A stretch of 64,000 bases of DNA from Tuctoria greenei. Taxonomy: Eukaryota; Streptophyta; Magnoliopsida; Poales; Poaceae. Below are positions 1 through 12,011 of the stretch, piece by piece. Each line of letters begins with the position of its first letter. The stretch's first letter is position 1. The stretch covers positions 165,017,697 through 165,081,696 of the forward strand of contig JAYESD010000004.1 in the NCBI GenBank assembly GCA_036927565.1, in the 5' to 3' direction. The notes below the pieces were generated by a model, which was not told the origin of the DNA, did no database searches, and worked only from the letters and a program-made list of their open reading frames with translations. The position numbers were made by a program, and so were the translations under genes.

Positions 1-1229
1 CAGAAAGAATGGTTTAGAATTCATGTAGACGAAATGATGAATAGTTGCTCTGTTTTAGTTTTCCTATGTCCCTAGTTTACAACTTACCGCTCTCCAAAAT
101 ATTGCTTTCATTGGCTAAAAATTACTTTTGCCTTGATTTAGAAATTATGGGTAGCAAAAGATTATCCAGTTCTAAGTTGTTGTGAGATATGATATAGTGA
201 TAGGGCTGCTATTTCTAGTTTGAAGGTGAAACTTAGACTTCCGGAGAAATTCGAAAAATACTTAAGTTACTCTCATTTGATTGAAAATACCTACCAAAGC
301 CATAAGATATTTTTACATTGATAGACCTCATCCATATGCTATTTGTCTTCACATTGGTCCTAGTCAAACTAGTATAGACCTATGTGAGAATTCATTGATT
401 TCTTTTTGAATTCAAGACTTCACTTTTACATGCTATACTTCTACACTAGAAGTAAGCAAAATTCTACCATACCATCATTCTATAATAATAAGAGAATCTC
501 CATACCCTTCATGCTTTGTACTCTCTCCAAGTTTATTGCATAAAAAGGCAGTAGAAGACATGGCTACATGAAAAAGAAAATCCATGCTTACATCATAAGC
601 ATGAGAAAAAAGTTGACAAGGGAGAAAAAAAGAAAAGTAGCCATGTTTCATCACTGCAAAATAAGAGAGTCTACATAAATAGGAGTAATCTCAAACATCC
701 ACATCCACTTCCATTCCATCACACATGCACAAGTCTTGAATTAAATAGTTTTGAATTGATTTTTCCTAAAGCTTGCTTTTTCGACTTAGCAATATTATGT
801 GTTGCAAATATGCCTACTACATTCCCTACCAAGCTCCACATACAAGCCTTATTTAGTGGTAGGATGAGTATAGGAAAAATGCCTTCGTGAGGAAATATTT
901 ACACTACACACAAAGGAGTCATTGAGAGAATCAATTTGAGGTACTTAAAATCTAAATTGAAGACTCAAGAATTTGAGTGGAACTTGATCTCTAGAGTATG
1001 CTTTCTCCATTTGTTGTTCTATATTTCAACCACCCATGAATAGGAGAAGGCATAAGCCCCATAATGACTTGAGATGGGTGAAGTACCATGCCAATATTTG
1101 CAATACTAGGTAGAGTATTTTGTTGTGCACATGATATTTTTGAAAAATAGAACATTGAAGCAACTCCTGATCATCAACCTAAAGTCTTGACTTTGCTCGA
1201 GACGGGCAAAGGATAAGCTTGGGGGAGTT
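1..1229 (+). mobile_element. 3' non-coding internal region of an Athila-like LTR retrotransposon
   Basis: No ORF of interest lies here. The stretch matches, in reverse complement, the region left of the second ORF in the minus-strand Athila-like element (about 24390 down to 23363); for example the text around a tract reading GGATAAGCTTGGGGGAG at 1211-1227 recurs just before the LTR at 23362. It is therefore the last ~1.2 kb of a plus-strand element whose coding part lies left of the window. It ends in a polypurine tract directly followed by an LTR that begins TGTTGGCGGCT. Confidence 0.8.
1216..1229 (+). other. Polypurine tract of the plus-strand Athila-like element
   Basis: AAGCTTGGGGGAGT immediately precedes the LTR start at 1230. 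A purine-rich run next to the 3' LTR primes plus-strand DNA synthesis in LTR elements. The same tract, on the other strand, adjoins the LTR ending at 23362. Confidence 0.75.
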
Positions 1230-2044
1230 TGTTGGCGGCTATTATATATCAATTTCACCCGTCAATATAACACCATTATTTGAAGGAAATACCATTTCTT
1301 GCACACATCACCTTTCTATTTAACCAATTTCTGCTTGTCCTTGGAAAAATAGTGCATGCAGGCATTTTATGCAGGAAATGAGATAAAAAGAGGGGGAACA
1401 ATCCTATAAAATATCATCCCTGCCAATTAAGCACCAACATGTGGCACCACATGGATCAGATGGCCCACAAACATAAGCATTCGAGGCCGTCCAATAGTGT
1501 ATCATCTATATCAGTAAAGGGGACCCACCTCTCGGGGACCTAGAGAAAACACAGCTCCAACAGAGCCTTGACCAGGTCAACTGACCCCCCCCCCCAGTCA
1601 GCCGACTAGGTCTTGGTGTCAAACTCAACCAATCGACACGTGTTGGCTCCTCCCGGCTTTCTGAAGATGATGATGACTGGTTTGCGCGCAATTGGTGGCG
1701 GGAACCGACCCTTCTCCACCAATAAATAGGACCCCCTACCCGCACATCACACACTCACCACTTGAGTATTCATTCTATTGTATCCAGTACTCTACATAGG
1801 TTTAGAGGAGTTTAGGCTGTAGAGAGGAGAGCCTCTAGTCCCTAGTCCAAGTAGGAAAGGAGTATGAGTCTCTTCCTAATTTCAAATTGGGAAAGATATG
1901 TCTCTCATATTCCTATTTGTATTTGTGACTTTATTCTTAATAAAGATGTTATCTTTAGTCTTTTTTTATTCGTATACTTGGATGAAACGTTTCTTGATAG
2001 ATTGTGGATTTCGTGTACGTGGTAGGAGTAGTATATATAATTAC

Positions 2045-2937
2045 TGATGAGGACATCACTCCTATTGATTTACACAACACTACATTGAACATACAAGATG
2101 CAATCAATAGAATTCACACACAACAATTAATTTCAGAGGTGAGCTCGTTTTTATATGTTTCCTTATATATTTTTGAGAATAGATTGCTACCTAATAATTT
2201 TATTGTGATTAGGATACACGGAGTGATTCAAGGAGTAATTGGAGGAAGGTTTAGGGGAGTGGAGGACCAGAGGATACGTTCAAAGAAGATGGAAACCGAC
2301 CCCAACTCAAAATCGTGTCCAACTCGGAGTACAGGAGCAGTACACACTAAAAGGGATGCCCATGACGCATACGAACTCCGTTTCTGATGTTCTACATATG
2401 CAGAAAGGGAAGAGGATAAACTTTCCAATGGCGCTGCTACCATGTCAAAATTCCATTGGAGTCGTAGTCGAAACAAAATCGAGTTCAAAATCTGTCATGG
2501 TGCTGCGCCATCGTATTGGGCCATTGGGCCTTGTATCAAGTCTAAGTCCGTTATTTTCGTATCTTAGGGTTAGGTCACGACCCCAACACCCTCTTGTACG
2601 CCCTCTCACCTATATATACTCCATAGTAGCCACCATGAACAATTTGGTTTTGCTTAGATCAATAATATTGCCGTTCTATGGTTTGTGAAATCCCAACTTC
2701 GCGATTTCAGATCGTGTCTTCTACATTCTTGCTTGTGTTCTCGGTTGCACTTGCAGGGATTAGCCTTTTTGGCGAGGTCAATCGTGTGCTGCATGGTTGA
2801 TAACCAACAGAGTGATCGTGTAGTGATTGCAGGGGTTTTTCATGTTCTATTCGAGAGTCTCGAATCATCAATGTCGAGATCTCTATCAATCGACTTATCC
2901 ATTAACTATCAGAAGATCAGGACTCATCTTCTTATCA
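2045..2937 (+). repeat. 5' LTR of the non-autonomous gypsy element
   Basis: 893 bp, beginning TGATGAGGACATCACTCC and ending CTTCTTATCA. A TATA-like CTATATATACTCC lies near 2611. Short ORFs inside it (2004-2387, 2239-2688, 2685-2972) are chance frames through LTR sequence and recur, with changes, in the 3' copy. Confidence 0.85.
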
Positions 2938-2938
2938 A

Positions 2939-2953
2939 TTGGCATCAGATTTC
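2939..2953 (+). other. Primer-binding site, initiator tRNA-Met type (degenerate)
   Basis: TTGGCATCAGATTTC starts two bases after the 5' LTR. It resembles the common plant sequence TGGTATCAGAGC, complementary to the 3' end of initiator tRNA-Met, with mismatches that suggest decay. Confidence 0.65.
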
Positions 2954-4138
2954 CAGGTTGCCCGTTAGGTAATTCATCTATCCATTACATTAGTTTTTTT
3001 TAATACCTAGAGTCCACAAAAAAGCCACAAAAAACTTGTAGTTTAGTAGATCTATTAATCACTTTGTCCAAACCACCATTGAGCCTTTGCAACTTTGTTA
3101 TTAGGTTTGGTTTCTGTGAGTTTGTGTCCGTGGTTGAGTCATATTGCTGGTTTATAAAGTGTTTTTGGTATTAGTTTGAGTTTTGCATTGTGTCGATTCA
3201 TCTTTTTGAATCTCGTCATCACGTCTAGATTAGATTCATCTCTGTCCAGTTAGGTATTTTGATCATATCTCACACATAAGAACTTGGAATTTCTAGTTAT
3301 TGTACTTTATGGAAATCTTAAGAAGTTCTCTACAACTTTTATATTCATAGGTTTTCCGGAAAATGGAGTTATCGTGGTGAAAAATGCATTAGATCTGAAT
3401 CTCTTCTCGACCTAGAATTTCTCAACAGTCTGTGTTTCGGGGACAATATCTCCTAATGTTCTAGTCCAAAATAGTTCTTCCATATAATGAAATTAAACAG
3501 GAGAGATATATCTACAATCTTGCTGTTGTATGTTTTTCTATTTGCAGCCTCTAAGTATGCCTATTTGTCCATGGACGATTGGGCAGAAAATCTGTAACAG
3601 ACCCATGAGATATCTTTGATTGCTTTTCATTGCGTTCTTCTTTTGCAGCACATTCTGAAAAAAAAGGAAGAAAAAAGAAAAAGGCATGTGCAAAACAAGA
3701 TACAAAAGCCGCACAAAAAAGGAGAAAAAAAACAACAAAAAACAGAAGTGCTTGCATTCTTTGTGTCATCTAGTTTTGTCTCGTGTCTTGCTAGCTTGAA
3801 CTACTAGGTTCACATTTAGGCTAGCAACTTTGACAAGTACTTTGGACACCTATTCAACTTTACTATCTGATTTCATTGTTGCTAATCCTTGTTACATATA
3901 AAGTGTCATCCAAGCTACACTTTACTCTTGAGCAGAATCGATACACCCTTTCAATCATCCCACGCTTCATTGATTTTATCATACCGGCCACCATTTGCCA
4001 CCTGCAGTGTCGGTAAGAACACTTGTAAGAGCGTGGTAAGACGCTTGAGAGTGTGTGATTCTACTTCCACTTTGCCATTATCCTTTGTAGTTGATAGGGA
4101 TAACATATTTTTTTGTTGTCTTCTCTTTGCTACTAACA
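2954..4138 (+). other. Leader of the non-autonomous gypsy element
   Basis: About 1.2 kb between primer-binding site and the first gag-like ATG. It includes a purine-rich stretch at 3655-3745. I see no coding sequence I can support; the small ORFs here are low complexity. Confidence 0.5.
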
Positions 4139-5386
4139 ATGTCAGGTAAAAGGAAGAATCATGCATTATATGCCGAGATGATTGACATGATGAAGATGAA
4201 GAAGGAGTTGCTCACTAAAAATAAAACATCAACCAAGGTTGCACATGACGTTCAGACCACCTTTACATCTCCTTCAACAATAAGTAATTCCATTCTCCCA
4301 TCCTTTCCTTCATTTCATGGTCTTGGTTATGATGAATATATTGCTTGAGAAATAGAGTTGGATAAAATTTTTGGACAATGTCATATCTGTGAGAGGATAA
4401 AGATTAGAAAGGTTTCGAGTGCATTAGTAGATTGTGTATTAACTTGGTGGAATAACTTAAGTGATTTAGAAAAACAATGAACATGGAAAGATATGAAAAT
4501 TCTTATGCGAGAAACTTTTGCCAATGTATCTAATTGCAAAGATAAAATAAATGAACTTGAGAAGAATTTTCTTGTTGTACCTCCTCCTATGCCTAACCTT
4601 TTGCACGAACATGAACAAATAAATGTAGACAATTCAAAAGAGAATGAGGTGTTCAACATCTCTTGTGAAAATTCAGATCTTTCAATTCCTATTTCACCCA
4701 CATTTACTGCTGAATATGAGAATGAAGGTAATGTACCTCGCACTACACTTATCGATGTTGAGAAGTTTTTGAATGTTTAAAATGTTTCCCTCAATCATTC
4801 TATTGGAGAGCAACAATTTGAGGAGCCTTTTCTGAAAACTCATTTACCACTAGTTGATTTTCCTACTGATCCTTACGACGAAAATGCATTTTGTGCTGAT
4901 AATTATATTGTACCTATGCTAGAACAAGTGAATGAATTTGATACTTTATCACCCACTTTTGCTAAAATTAAGCATTTCATTCCAATTAAATGTGAAAGAG
5001 ATGAGCTGGAATTGTTGTCTTCTCTAAATACTTTGGGTTACATTGAATTTGACAATCTTTGTGTTCTAGACACTCTAGAGTGAAGAATATTTTTGAAAAC
5101 TGAATTATCTTTGTTGACAAGAAATAATTTTCATGCAATAGGAAAATATGAACATAGTGGTGAATTTATAGTGCATAAAGTTTACATATGCTCAAGTGAG
5201 AAATCCCATTTTGTGCTGCAACAACATGGTGAAATGAAAGATGCACTAACACTAATAATTTTTCGTGAAGTTTTTCTATTATTTTTTCTTGCAGCAGGGA
5301 CAACATATAATAGAGGAGCATTGTTTGCTGCGGTTGTGCAATATGGACAACGCTCATTCTACCCCCAAAGCAAGTCTCTTTGCTAG
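4139..5386 (+). pseudogene. Degenerate gag-like ORF of the non-autonomous gypsy element
   Basis: A single reading frame opens at ATG 4139 (MSGKRKNHALYAEM) and stays coherent to about 5386 but carries stops at 4346, 4478, 4778 and 5081. The part around 4349-4530 has the look of a grass retrotransposon gag core: a cysteine-rich start (GQCHICERIKIRK), then ALVDCVLTWWNNL and TWKDMKILMRETF, matching the usual ALxxW followed by TWxxMKxxMRxxF spacing. Downstream is an acidic, asparagine-rich section without a known domain. No zinc knuckle is seen. In a live copy the product would coat element RNA in cytoplasmic particles; this copy cannot make it. The link to gag is inferred from motif order. Confidence 0.6.
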
Positions 5387-5387
5387 A

Positions 5388-5680
5388 GATACGATCAAGC
5401 CGAGGACGGCTTGTCATAAAGAAGGGGAGAATGATGAGATCAAGCACATTGTCATTGCACATACAAGCATGGAACGATGTTTATTTGTTTGGGATCCTGG
5501 CTCGAGTGAATGTGCATGCGTATTTGATGAAGAACAAGAATATTGTGCACTATGTCGTCCACCATCTTGGCCTCCTCCTTTCATGCATACAAGAAGATTT
5601 GATGGCTTTGCATATATGGACCCACATATGAGAGAAGAAGAACTTGAGTCGAGGACGACTCCATTAGAAGAAGGGGAGGA
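5388..5680 (+). pseudogene. C-terminal tail remnant of a gypsy-type polyprotein
   Basis: Within a frame running 5265-5759, the residues MREEELESRTTPLEEGEDDE just before the 3' LTR match a tail seen at the end of many grass Ty3/gypsy polyproteins (ELESRTTP..EGEDDE). No integrase lies upstream, so only the tail and polypurine tract survived. The frame then runs into the LTR by chance. Low functional significance, but it points to derivation from an autonomous gypsy family. Confidence 0.5.
5667..5680 (+). other. Polypurine tract of the non-autonomous gypsy element
   Basis: GAAGAAGGGGAGGA ends one base before the 3' LTR TGATGAG. This is the expected position for the plus-strand primer. Confidence 0.7.
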
Positions 5681-6580
5681 TGATGAGTACATCACTCCTA
5701 TAGATCTACACAACACTCCATTGAACATTCAAGATTCAGTCAATAAAATTCACACATAATAATTAATTTCAGAGGTGAGCTCGTTTTTATATGTTTCCTT
5801 TTATATTTTTGAGAATAGATTGCTACCTAATAATCTATTGTAATTAGGATACATGGAGTGATTCAAGGAGTAATTGGAGGAAGATTTAGGGGTGTGGCGT
5901 ACCTGAGGATACGTTCAAAGAAGATGGAAACCGACCTCAACTCAAAATCGTGTCCAACTCGGAGTCCAGGAGCAGTACGCACTAAAATGGATGCCCAGGA
6001 CGCATACGAACTCCGTTTTGGACATTCTACATATGCACGGAAAGGGGAGAGGATAAACTTTCCAATGGGGCTGGTACCATGTCAAAATTTCATCGGAGTC
6101 GACGGGAATAGTCGAAAAAAATTGAGTTCAAAATCTCTCAGGGTGTTGCGCTGCCGTATTGGGCCATTGTGCCTTGTATCAAGTCTAAGTCCATTATTTT
6201 CGTATCTTAGGGTTAGGTCACGACCCCAACACCCCCTTGGACGTCCTCTTGCTTATATATACTCCATAGTAGCTGCCATGAACAAGTGGGATTTGCTTAG
6301 ATCAATAATATCGCCGTTCTACGGTTTGTGAAACCCCAACTTCGCGATTTCGGATCGTGTCTTCTACGTTCTTGCTTGTGTTCTCAGTTGCACTTGCAGG
6401 GATTAGCCTTCTTGGCGAGGTCAATCGTGTGCAGCACGTTTGATAACCAACGGAGTGGTGGTGTAGTGATTGCAGGGGTTTTTCGTGTTCTATTCGAGAG
6501 CCTCAGATCATCAACATCGAGATCTCCATCAATCGACTTATCCATTATCTATCGGAAGATTGGGACTCATCTTCTTATCA
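5681..6580 (+). repeat. 3' LTR of the non-autonomous gypsy element
   Basis: 900 bp, TGATGAGTACATCACTCC to CTTCTTATCA, aligned along its whole length with 2045-2937. After it the host Athila-like LTR resumes with CTATGCTATACCACTCTC, matching the reverse complement near 22550. Confidence 0.85.
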
Positions 6581-6744
6581 ACTATGCTATACCACTCTCA
6601 TTATATAATCATAAACACTACAAACCCCCACTATAGTCTAAATAGTTATGACATGATCATGTTAATATGAATGACTTATGCTACGTTTCAACATTGATTC
6701 AACGATGGCTTGTGCTTCAGCTCTTAAGGTATTTAATTAATATG

Positions 6745-8327
6745 TGTAGGATAGAAGAAGACGTGTAAAGCTACCAGAGGGACGTTTAATGGTAGATTAA
6801 AACTTTTCAGCGGAAGCAACAAAAACACCCCTTTAGCAGAAAACCGATCTGTTAAAGAAACCTTGTGTGCAACTAATCTAAACGTGTTCAACTGTGACAA
6901 AACCAGAATATATTGTGGAGAATCAAGTCATGAAGATGTCACAACAAGAATCAAAAAATCCTTTGAGAGAAACTCAAGTTATGATCGAAAGATCGAACAA
7001 AGGTCAATCTGTCCCACCCGAGAAAAACAATTCTGGAACACTACAAAGAAACTCGTGTAGATCATAAACCACAAATCCAATGATCGTGAAATTTTGACAG
7101 ATAATAGAGAATCAAGTTGTGAAGACAACCCAAAAAGAATCATGTCAATCGGATCGGTAAAACTCGAGTTATGATAAAACCACTACAGCAAGATAATGCT
7201 GTGCAAAAACTCGACGAGAAAGACTTGACAAAAATAAGTCGGACGAACAAGGCACAAAAGTTCCTTTCAACAATGAATTTTATTCAATAGAACACAAGAA
7301 GAACCGCCCAAAAGTTGTCTTCCAGGAGCTATGGCCTCCTTTGCTTATATAACCAGCCCAAAGGCCACTCAATTCAAACGAGGACTCTAATCCTACTCTA
7401 ATCACGAATCAGAACTTTCCATAACTGCTCAAGACTCTTCTATATGTAGATAAAAGCAATCTTAAGACTTCCAAACAAACCAAGAACACATCCCGTATTC
7501 CTAAACAACTTGACTTTCGTGCAGCACATGAAAACTACCATAACCAACTCAATACTTTCCATATTGAGCCATAACCGACTCAACCAGCAGCCGAAGTCAT
7601 CATGTGATACGATTCGAACCTTAAAATCTTCCTTCCAAAACCCATCTTCAGAACCATGATGCCACGATGCACCACATTCATACGTGCGAACACCTTCCTT
7701 CGGTATCCAGTATCCTTCATATGCACTACCGTTGATTCAGTCATCCTGAACGACCTCCTGACCCATTAAACCACAATTCCTCTTGAACTTAGTTGTTGGA
7801 ACCTCATCTCCTCCTTGAGACTAGTCCAAAGGATGCTGTTACCAGCCATTACTTGAACTCAAGCAACACCTGCACATGAACAAACAACCAATCCATACGA
7901 GCCTAAGTCCGCGACTTGACTCACATCAGTTCCAAAACACAACACCTTACGTGAGCACTTCACATAAGTGTGTTGCAAACTGCAGTAAAACAATATCAAC
8001 CATATCCAACCAAAACGCACCAAAAACTTAGTAAAAGGATACTAAGCAAACTTTCCAAGAATATAAGGCAAGTTCGAAACATTTCACAATAAGAGTAGGA
8101 CCTAGCGCCAAAGCTAAACAAAGCTAGTCGGACCTAGCACCAAAGCTATTCATACCTAGTGCTAGAGCTAGAAAAACATGTGAGAGCTAAAAAAAGACAT
8201 GTCAGAGCTATCCAACATAAGTCAGACCATGCTAAAAATGTGTTTTGGCAGAATTCAGAACTTTTTATTATCAAAGCCAATGTATATTCAGCACAAGCCA
8301 ATGTATTTAGCACACATAGGTCTCACA
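6745..8327 (-). repeat. Solo LTR, Copia-like family, 1583 bp
   Basis: Plus-strand text runs TGTAGGATAGAAG...GGTCTCACA and is flanked by a perfect 5-bp duplication ATATG (6740-6744 and 8328-8332), inside the Athila-like LTR, which continues on both sides (AATTAATATG then ATATGCTATGCTAGCATGG). No internal sequence is present, so this is a solo LTR. Part of the family recurs at 56590-57437, where a purine tract adjoins the end reading TGAGACC on the minus strand; that gives the orientation. Copia membership is a guess from that context. The ORFs inside are not genes. Confidence 0.85.
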
Positions 8328-8891
8328 ATATGCTATGCTAGCATGGTTCTAGGATAGTTACGTAGCATTGGATGTCTCTTAAGCCCACAGATTTAAGAGG
8401 TAGGCAGTAGGTGGTGACAGCCCTATCTGTCCTTGTAATCCTCGACGTTCGGCAATGCCACAGGCTCTTTGCGGGAGTCGTCCTAGTATTGCTAGGGTAA
8501 ACCCGTGCCTGATGTGTTGAACAACTTAGCATGAGAATTCACCATTGATATGATCATTGGTATCTAACTTAGGCTATGCATATGTATACTAGAAGCATAG
8601 TAGGAGTATCTACCTAACTCTTAGCCTAATTCCTCTTTGACCCATTTATCCCTCTTAGAATAGGATACTCTTGTGTGTGTCACACTACCTCCACATACCT
8701 CTTACCCATCATCATTATAACCCTACCTAGGCCAACCTATCCCTTCCATTTGATGATTGCTATGCTTCCACCTAGCCTTCCTTTGGGAGCATACAAATGA
8801 CAACCTTGGAATACTCTTTTAAGGAGAAATACTACATCGATAGTTTTCGTGCGCTTGCCGATTTTTATTTGTGACGTAAGAAATGTCAATA

Positions 8892-9245
8892 ATACCTTTT
8901 TGCTATAAAGGAATAACTTGTACCTCTCATGCATTGGGTGTGATCCATCATTCCTTGGCTAAGGTAATGATAACCTTTGCCACAAAGGAGTGACCTGTAC
9001 CCAACATGTGTTGGTATGATCTGTTATTCTTTGGCTAAGGTACAACATACCTATAACTACAAAGGGATGACGTACACTCAACACGGGTTGAGTGTGATCC
9101 GTTGTTCCTTGGCTAAGGTATAAAATACCTTCTAGCCACATAGAAACAACTTGCACCCAATATACATTGTATGTGATCTTGGGATTCCTTGGTTAAGGTA
9201 CATCATACCTTTTAGCTACAAAGGAATAACTTACACCAAATGCTG
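8892..9245. repeat. Minisatellite, ~76-80 bp unit, about 4.5 copies
   Basis: The marker TTGGCTAAGG (or TTGGTTAAGG) recurs at 8955, 9031, 9109 and 9189, giving spacings of 76, 78 and 80. Between markers each unit reads roughly ATACCTTT..CYACAAAGGRRTRAC..G followed by CACCCAA and a GTGTGATC segment. The array starts right at the inferred end of the Athila-like 3' LTR. Function unknown. Confidence 0.8.
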
Positions 9246-11454
9246 GTGGGAATTCCCTTGATCTTGAATGAGTGCTTTAGAATAGTTGAGAGCACAATGC
9301 TCTCACAGATTCGTAGCAGCCCACTGGTTTCTCATAGAGGGTTTCCATGTCAAATCTCCGGCCTCGTAGAGTTATGATTGACCTTCGGTCTTAATTTCCG
9401 ATAGGTGGCAACCATACTAATTTTCTCCTTGGCCAAGAGCTGTTGAAACGGAATCCTCTTAGGGTTTCCAACAAATGGATCTTTGAATACCTGCATAGTA
9501 ATATTACTCCTGCAAACTTCCCCTCTATGATAGAGAGGGATGGTTAGCTCCGGGTACCTGCACAAATGAATTTTTGGGTTAGGTAACCAATTTTTCATTT
9601 TTACGTATGGGGAAGAAGAAGAAGACCAAAGATGCATTGGGTTTAATTTCAAGTGTATCCATGAACAATGTATTATTCACTGGTAAGATTAGGGCTTTAT
9701 GGATAAATCCATTTGCACATTTTATAAAGCTCCTCCTCAAAGCAAAGCAAGTGATTTAAATACACTATATGGATCCCTTCATGTTTTAATTTTTCTAATA
9801 ATCTCGACATTTTACAAAAGAGCAAATGTTATCATTTGGATCATGTCAAACAAGATTCTCAATTTTATCCTCCTGTACTTTCTAGGAATTTTAAATTTAG
9901 TGATTCCACATGAACATGTAATTCAAATTAAGATCAAGGACATCACTTATTCCTAGGTGTTTGAAATCTAGTTACACCATATATGTACGAATCACTATTC
10001 AGTTGCTACATACCAACTCAACCATTAAGTCATTCCATAAGAATTACCTCGGCAAAAAATATGTAATTCAATTTTAGCAATGCTTTTGAAATTCTAGCTG
10101 CTTTTTTAAATTTATTCTATGTAAGGTGACATTCATTTTTGAAGAATCAAAAAGAGCAATGCCAACACTTACTCTCATGAGGACGCATAATAATTGAATG
10201 ATGAGAAGGTGTGAACCTTCTATACCAATGTAAACAAAATTCATTCAATCCGAGTGAAATTCAAAGGACATAAAATTTGAAACTTGTACCTTAATTGAAG
10301 AGCAGTCAGGTTTGAAGGTTGTTGTGTGTGAAACTCACGACCATGGATTTTGGTGTAGCCTTCAAGTTCAATGTCTCCTGCCATGTTGAGGTTGCAGTTC
10401 AATGAGCTTTATCTTGTTCCTTCATTGGGCCACCATCTTGAGCATTCCACCACTATGAACTCAAAATGAGATTGATGGAGGGATATGCGCTTCGATGGTG
10501 AATTGGGCTTGATGAGGCCTTCCAACCTCCTTACAATTTTTGTCCTGGCTGCACTAAGATCAAGAACAAACAAAACAACTCTGAAACGGGTTACATTAGC
10601 TCAAAAACATGTTGTACAATTTGTCAAATTGTTTTGCCCAACATGAAACAACATGCAAAATATTAAGTGAAATATTTTTGGTTTGAATTAGGAAGATGAA
10701 TTCGAATGGTTACGCCCAAGGTTCATTTCCAAATAAATTTATTTCCTAATTCAAAATTTTAGTTTTATGATGGTTTGAATTTATTCTTTCCAACATGCAA
10801 GTATGAAAATTCAAACATGCTAAACGCAAATGCAAATATTGATGGGAAACTCAAATATGCAATTTAGAATACAAATATGAGATAACTACCAATTAACCTA
10901 TTGGCATGAACTCACCAAATTTTCAAAGTCCGATGAGTGGGACTTACCTTCGTCCTGTTCAGTGCGATGATTTGTTGTCCAATCCCGAAGTTGAAGATGT
11001 TGACAGCTTCTCCTTCATGACAAGCCAAAATTATTTTGGCTGTCTATTGGACATGTGGGCCACATGATGGCCCGAGCCGCTCTGTCGTCCTGATGAAGAC
11101 TTGTTGATGTAGCGACGACTTCTCCCTCTTGAAGATATTATTTCATGAGCATTGTGAGGCTTGTCCTTCTTTAGGGTGCCACTTCAACCTTCTTGATGTT
11201 CCTTTGAGTTAACCCATGCTTTGATCAAGGATCAAAGACTTCCTTGGGCATGATGACAAGTGGAATCCACAATCAAACAAGAAATTCTTCATCCACAATG
11301 TCACTTGCCATAGGTTGCGTAGGCTTGGTCGATGGGTAGGAATCCCAACAAATGATTTTGGGACATCTTGGATCTTGAATGCTCTTTAAGTTTCTTGTCC
11401 TTGGCCAAGAGCTTCATGTTGTCTCCATTTCTTGCTTGGCCATGGACAGGATAC
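9246..11454 (-). mobile_element. Non-coding, decayed internal region, probably Athila-like
   Basis: No ORF here has a domain I recognise; the 100-residue minus-strand frame at 9350-9652 has no support. The stretch is AT-rich. A segment near 10900-10960 resembles the region around 26740-26790 of the Athila-like element downstream of its protease (both contain CCGATGAG next to a short purine block), which fits its position between a gag remnant on the right and unknown DNA on the left. Assignment is by context. Confidence 0.4.
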
Positions 11455-11960
11455 TTCAAGGTAGGCTAGTTGAACTGAAGTGAACTAAAATCCCCATAGC
11501 CTCCTTGATAACAAGGGTGATGTTGATTCCACCCTTGACCTCCTTGTGAATAATAGCCATTGGAGTTGTTGTTTGGAGCTGATCCTCATGGGTCTTTGGG
11601 AATTTTTAAAATCATGTGAATATCTATGATTTGGCTAATTCCAAATACTTCTCCATTGGCTTGATCTTCATGATACTTAAATGAGAGATGTAGTTCCTTA
11701 GCTGGCATTTGCACCTTATTAAATGGTGTGCATTCCAAGCCAAGGGAACTACAACATTCTTCAATCCACCCCTTGAGCGGACCATCTTCTCATCTATGAT
11801 GAATGAAAATAGGACTCATTCAGCAATAGCACGATGTGGTCATGGGTTGGTGGAGCCAACACATGACATGAGTGTTGGATGAAAGGCCAACTATCCACCC
11901 CATGATGAAGGCAAACCAAGAAGAACTCTTGGAGCCTCACCCAAGCTTGGGATGGATGAC
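11455..11960 (-). pseudogene. Athila-type gag remnant
   Basis: On the minus strand at 11490-11572 the translation reads NNNSNGYYSQGGQGWNQ, then HHPCYQGGYG. This is the asparagine/glycine linker found just after the zinc knuckle in Athila-type gag, and it matches the better copy at 27770-27850 (NNNGYHPGGQGWGQ). Surrounding frames are broken by stops and indels, and no zinc knuckle can be read. It belongs with the minus-strand LTR at 12012-13194, which lies upstream of it in element orientation. Confidence 0.6.
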
Positions 11961-12011
11961 TTTGGCTCCTATTGGAAGCTGAATTCTTTTGCGAAAGGCC
12001 TAGCGGACATT

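Larger units (their letters stand above)
2045..6580 (+). mobile_element. Complete non-autonomous Ty3/gypsy LTR element (4.5 kb)
   Basis: Two ~0.9-kb direct repeats (2045-2937 and 5681-6580), both TG...CA, bound an internal region with a tRNA-Met-type primer-binding site, a degenerate gag frame and a polypurine tract. No protease, reverse transcriptase or integrase motif is visible, so it would have depended on proteins from another element. It sits inside an Athila-like LTR: flanks are ATTAC (2040-2044) and ACTAT (6581-6585), an imperfect 5-bp duplication, and the LTR text resumes correctly on both sides. The LTRs differ by scattered substitutions and small indels, so the insertion is not recent. 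Confidence 0.85.
1230..8891 (+). mobile_element. 3' LTR of Athila-like element, split by two insertions
   Basis: The LTR starts TGTTGGCGGCT after the polypurine tract. It aligns by eye with the LTRs at 21764-23362, 28970-31132 and 62425-63928, including an AATAAATAGG TATA-like site near 1720 and the U5 text GTTTTCGTGCGCTTGC near 8845. The LTR pieces are 1230-2044, 6581-6744 and 8328-8891, about 1.5 kb in total. The end is placed at 8891 where GTCAATA stands for the usual GTCAACA; the target duplication cannot be checked because the 5' end is outside the window. The intervening DNA is a gypsy element (2045-6580) and a solo LTR (6745-8327). Confidence 0.75.

Noticed and set aside
8892..9245. 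Regular repeats considered as a CRISPR array
   Set aside because: Repeat units are long and adjacent, with no unique spacers, and the DNA is clearly plant.
9350..9652. 100-residue minus-strand ORF
   Set aside because: No recognisable motif, no splice or promoter context, and it sits in a decayed transposon region.
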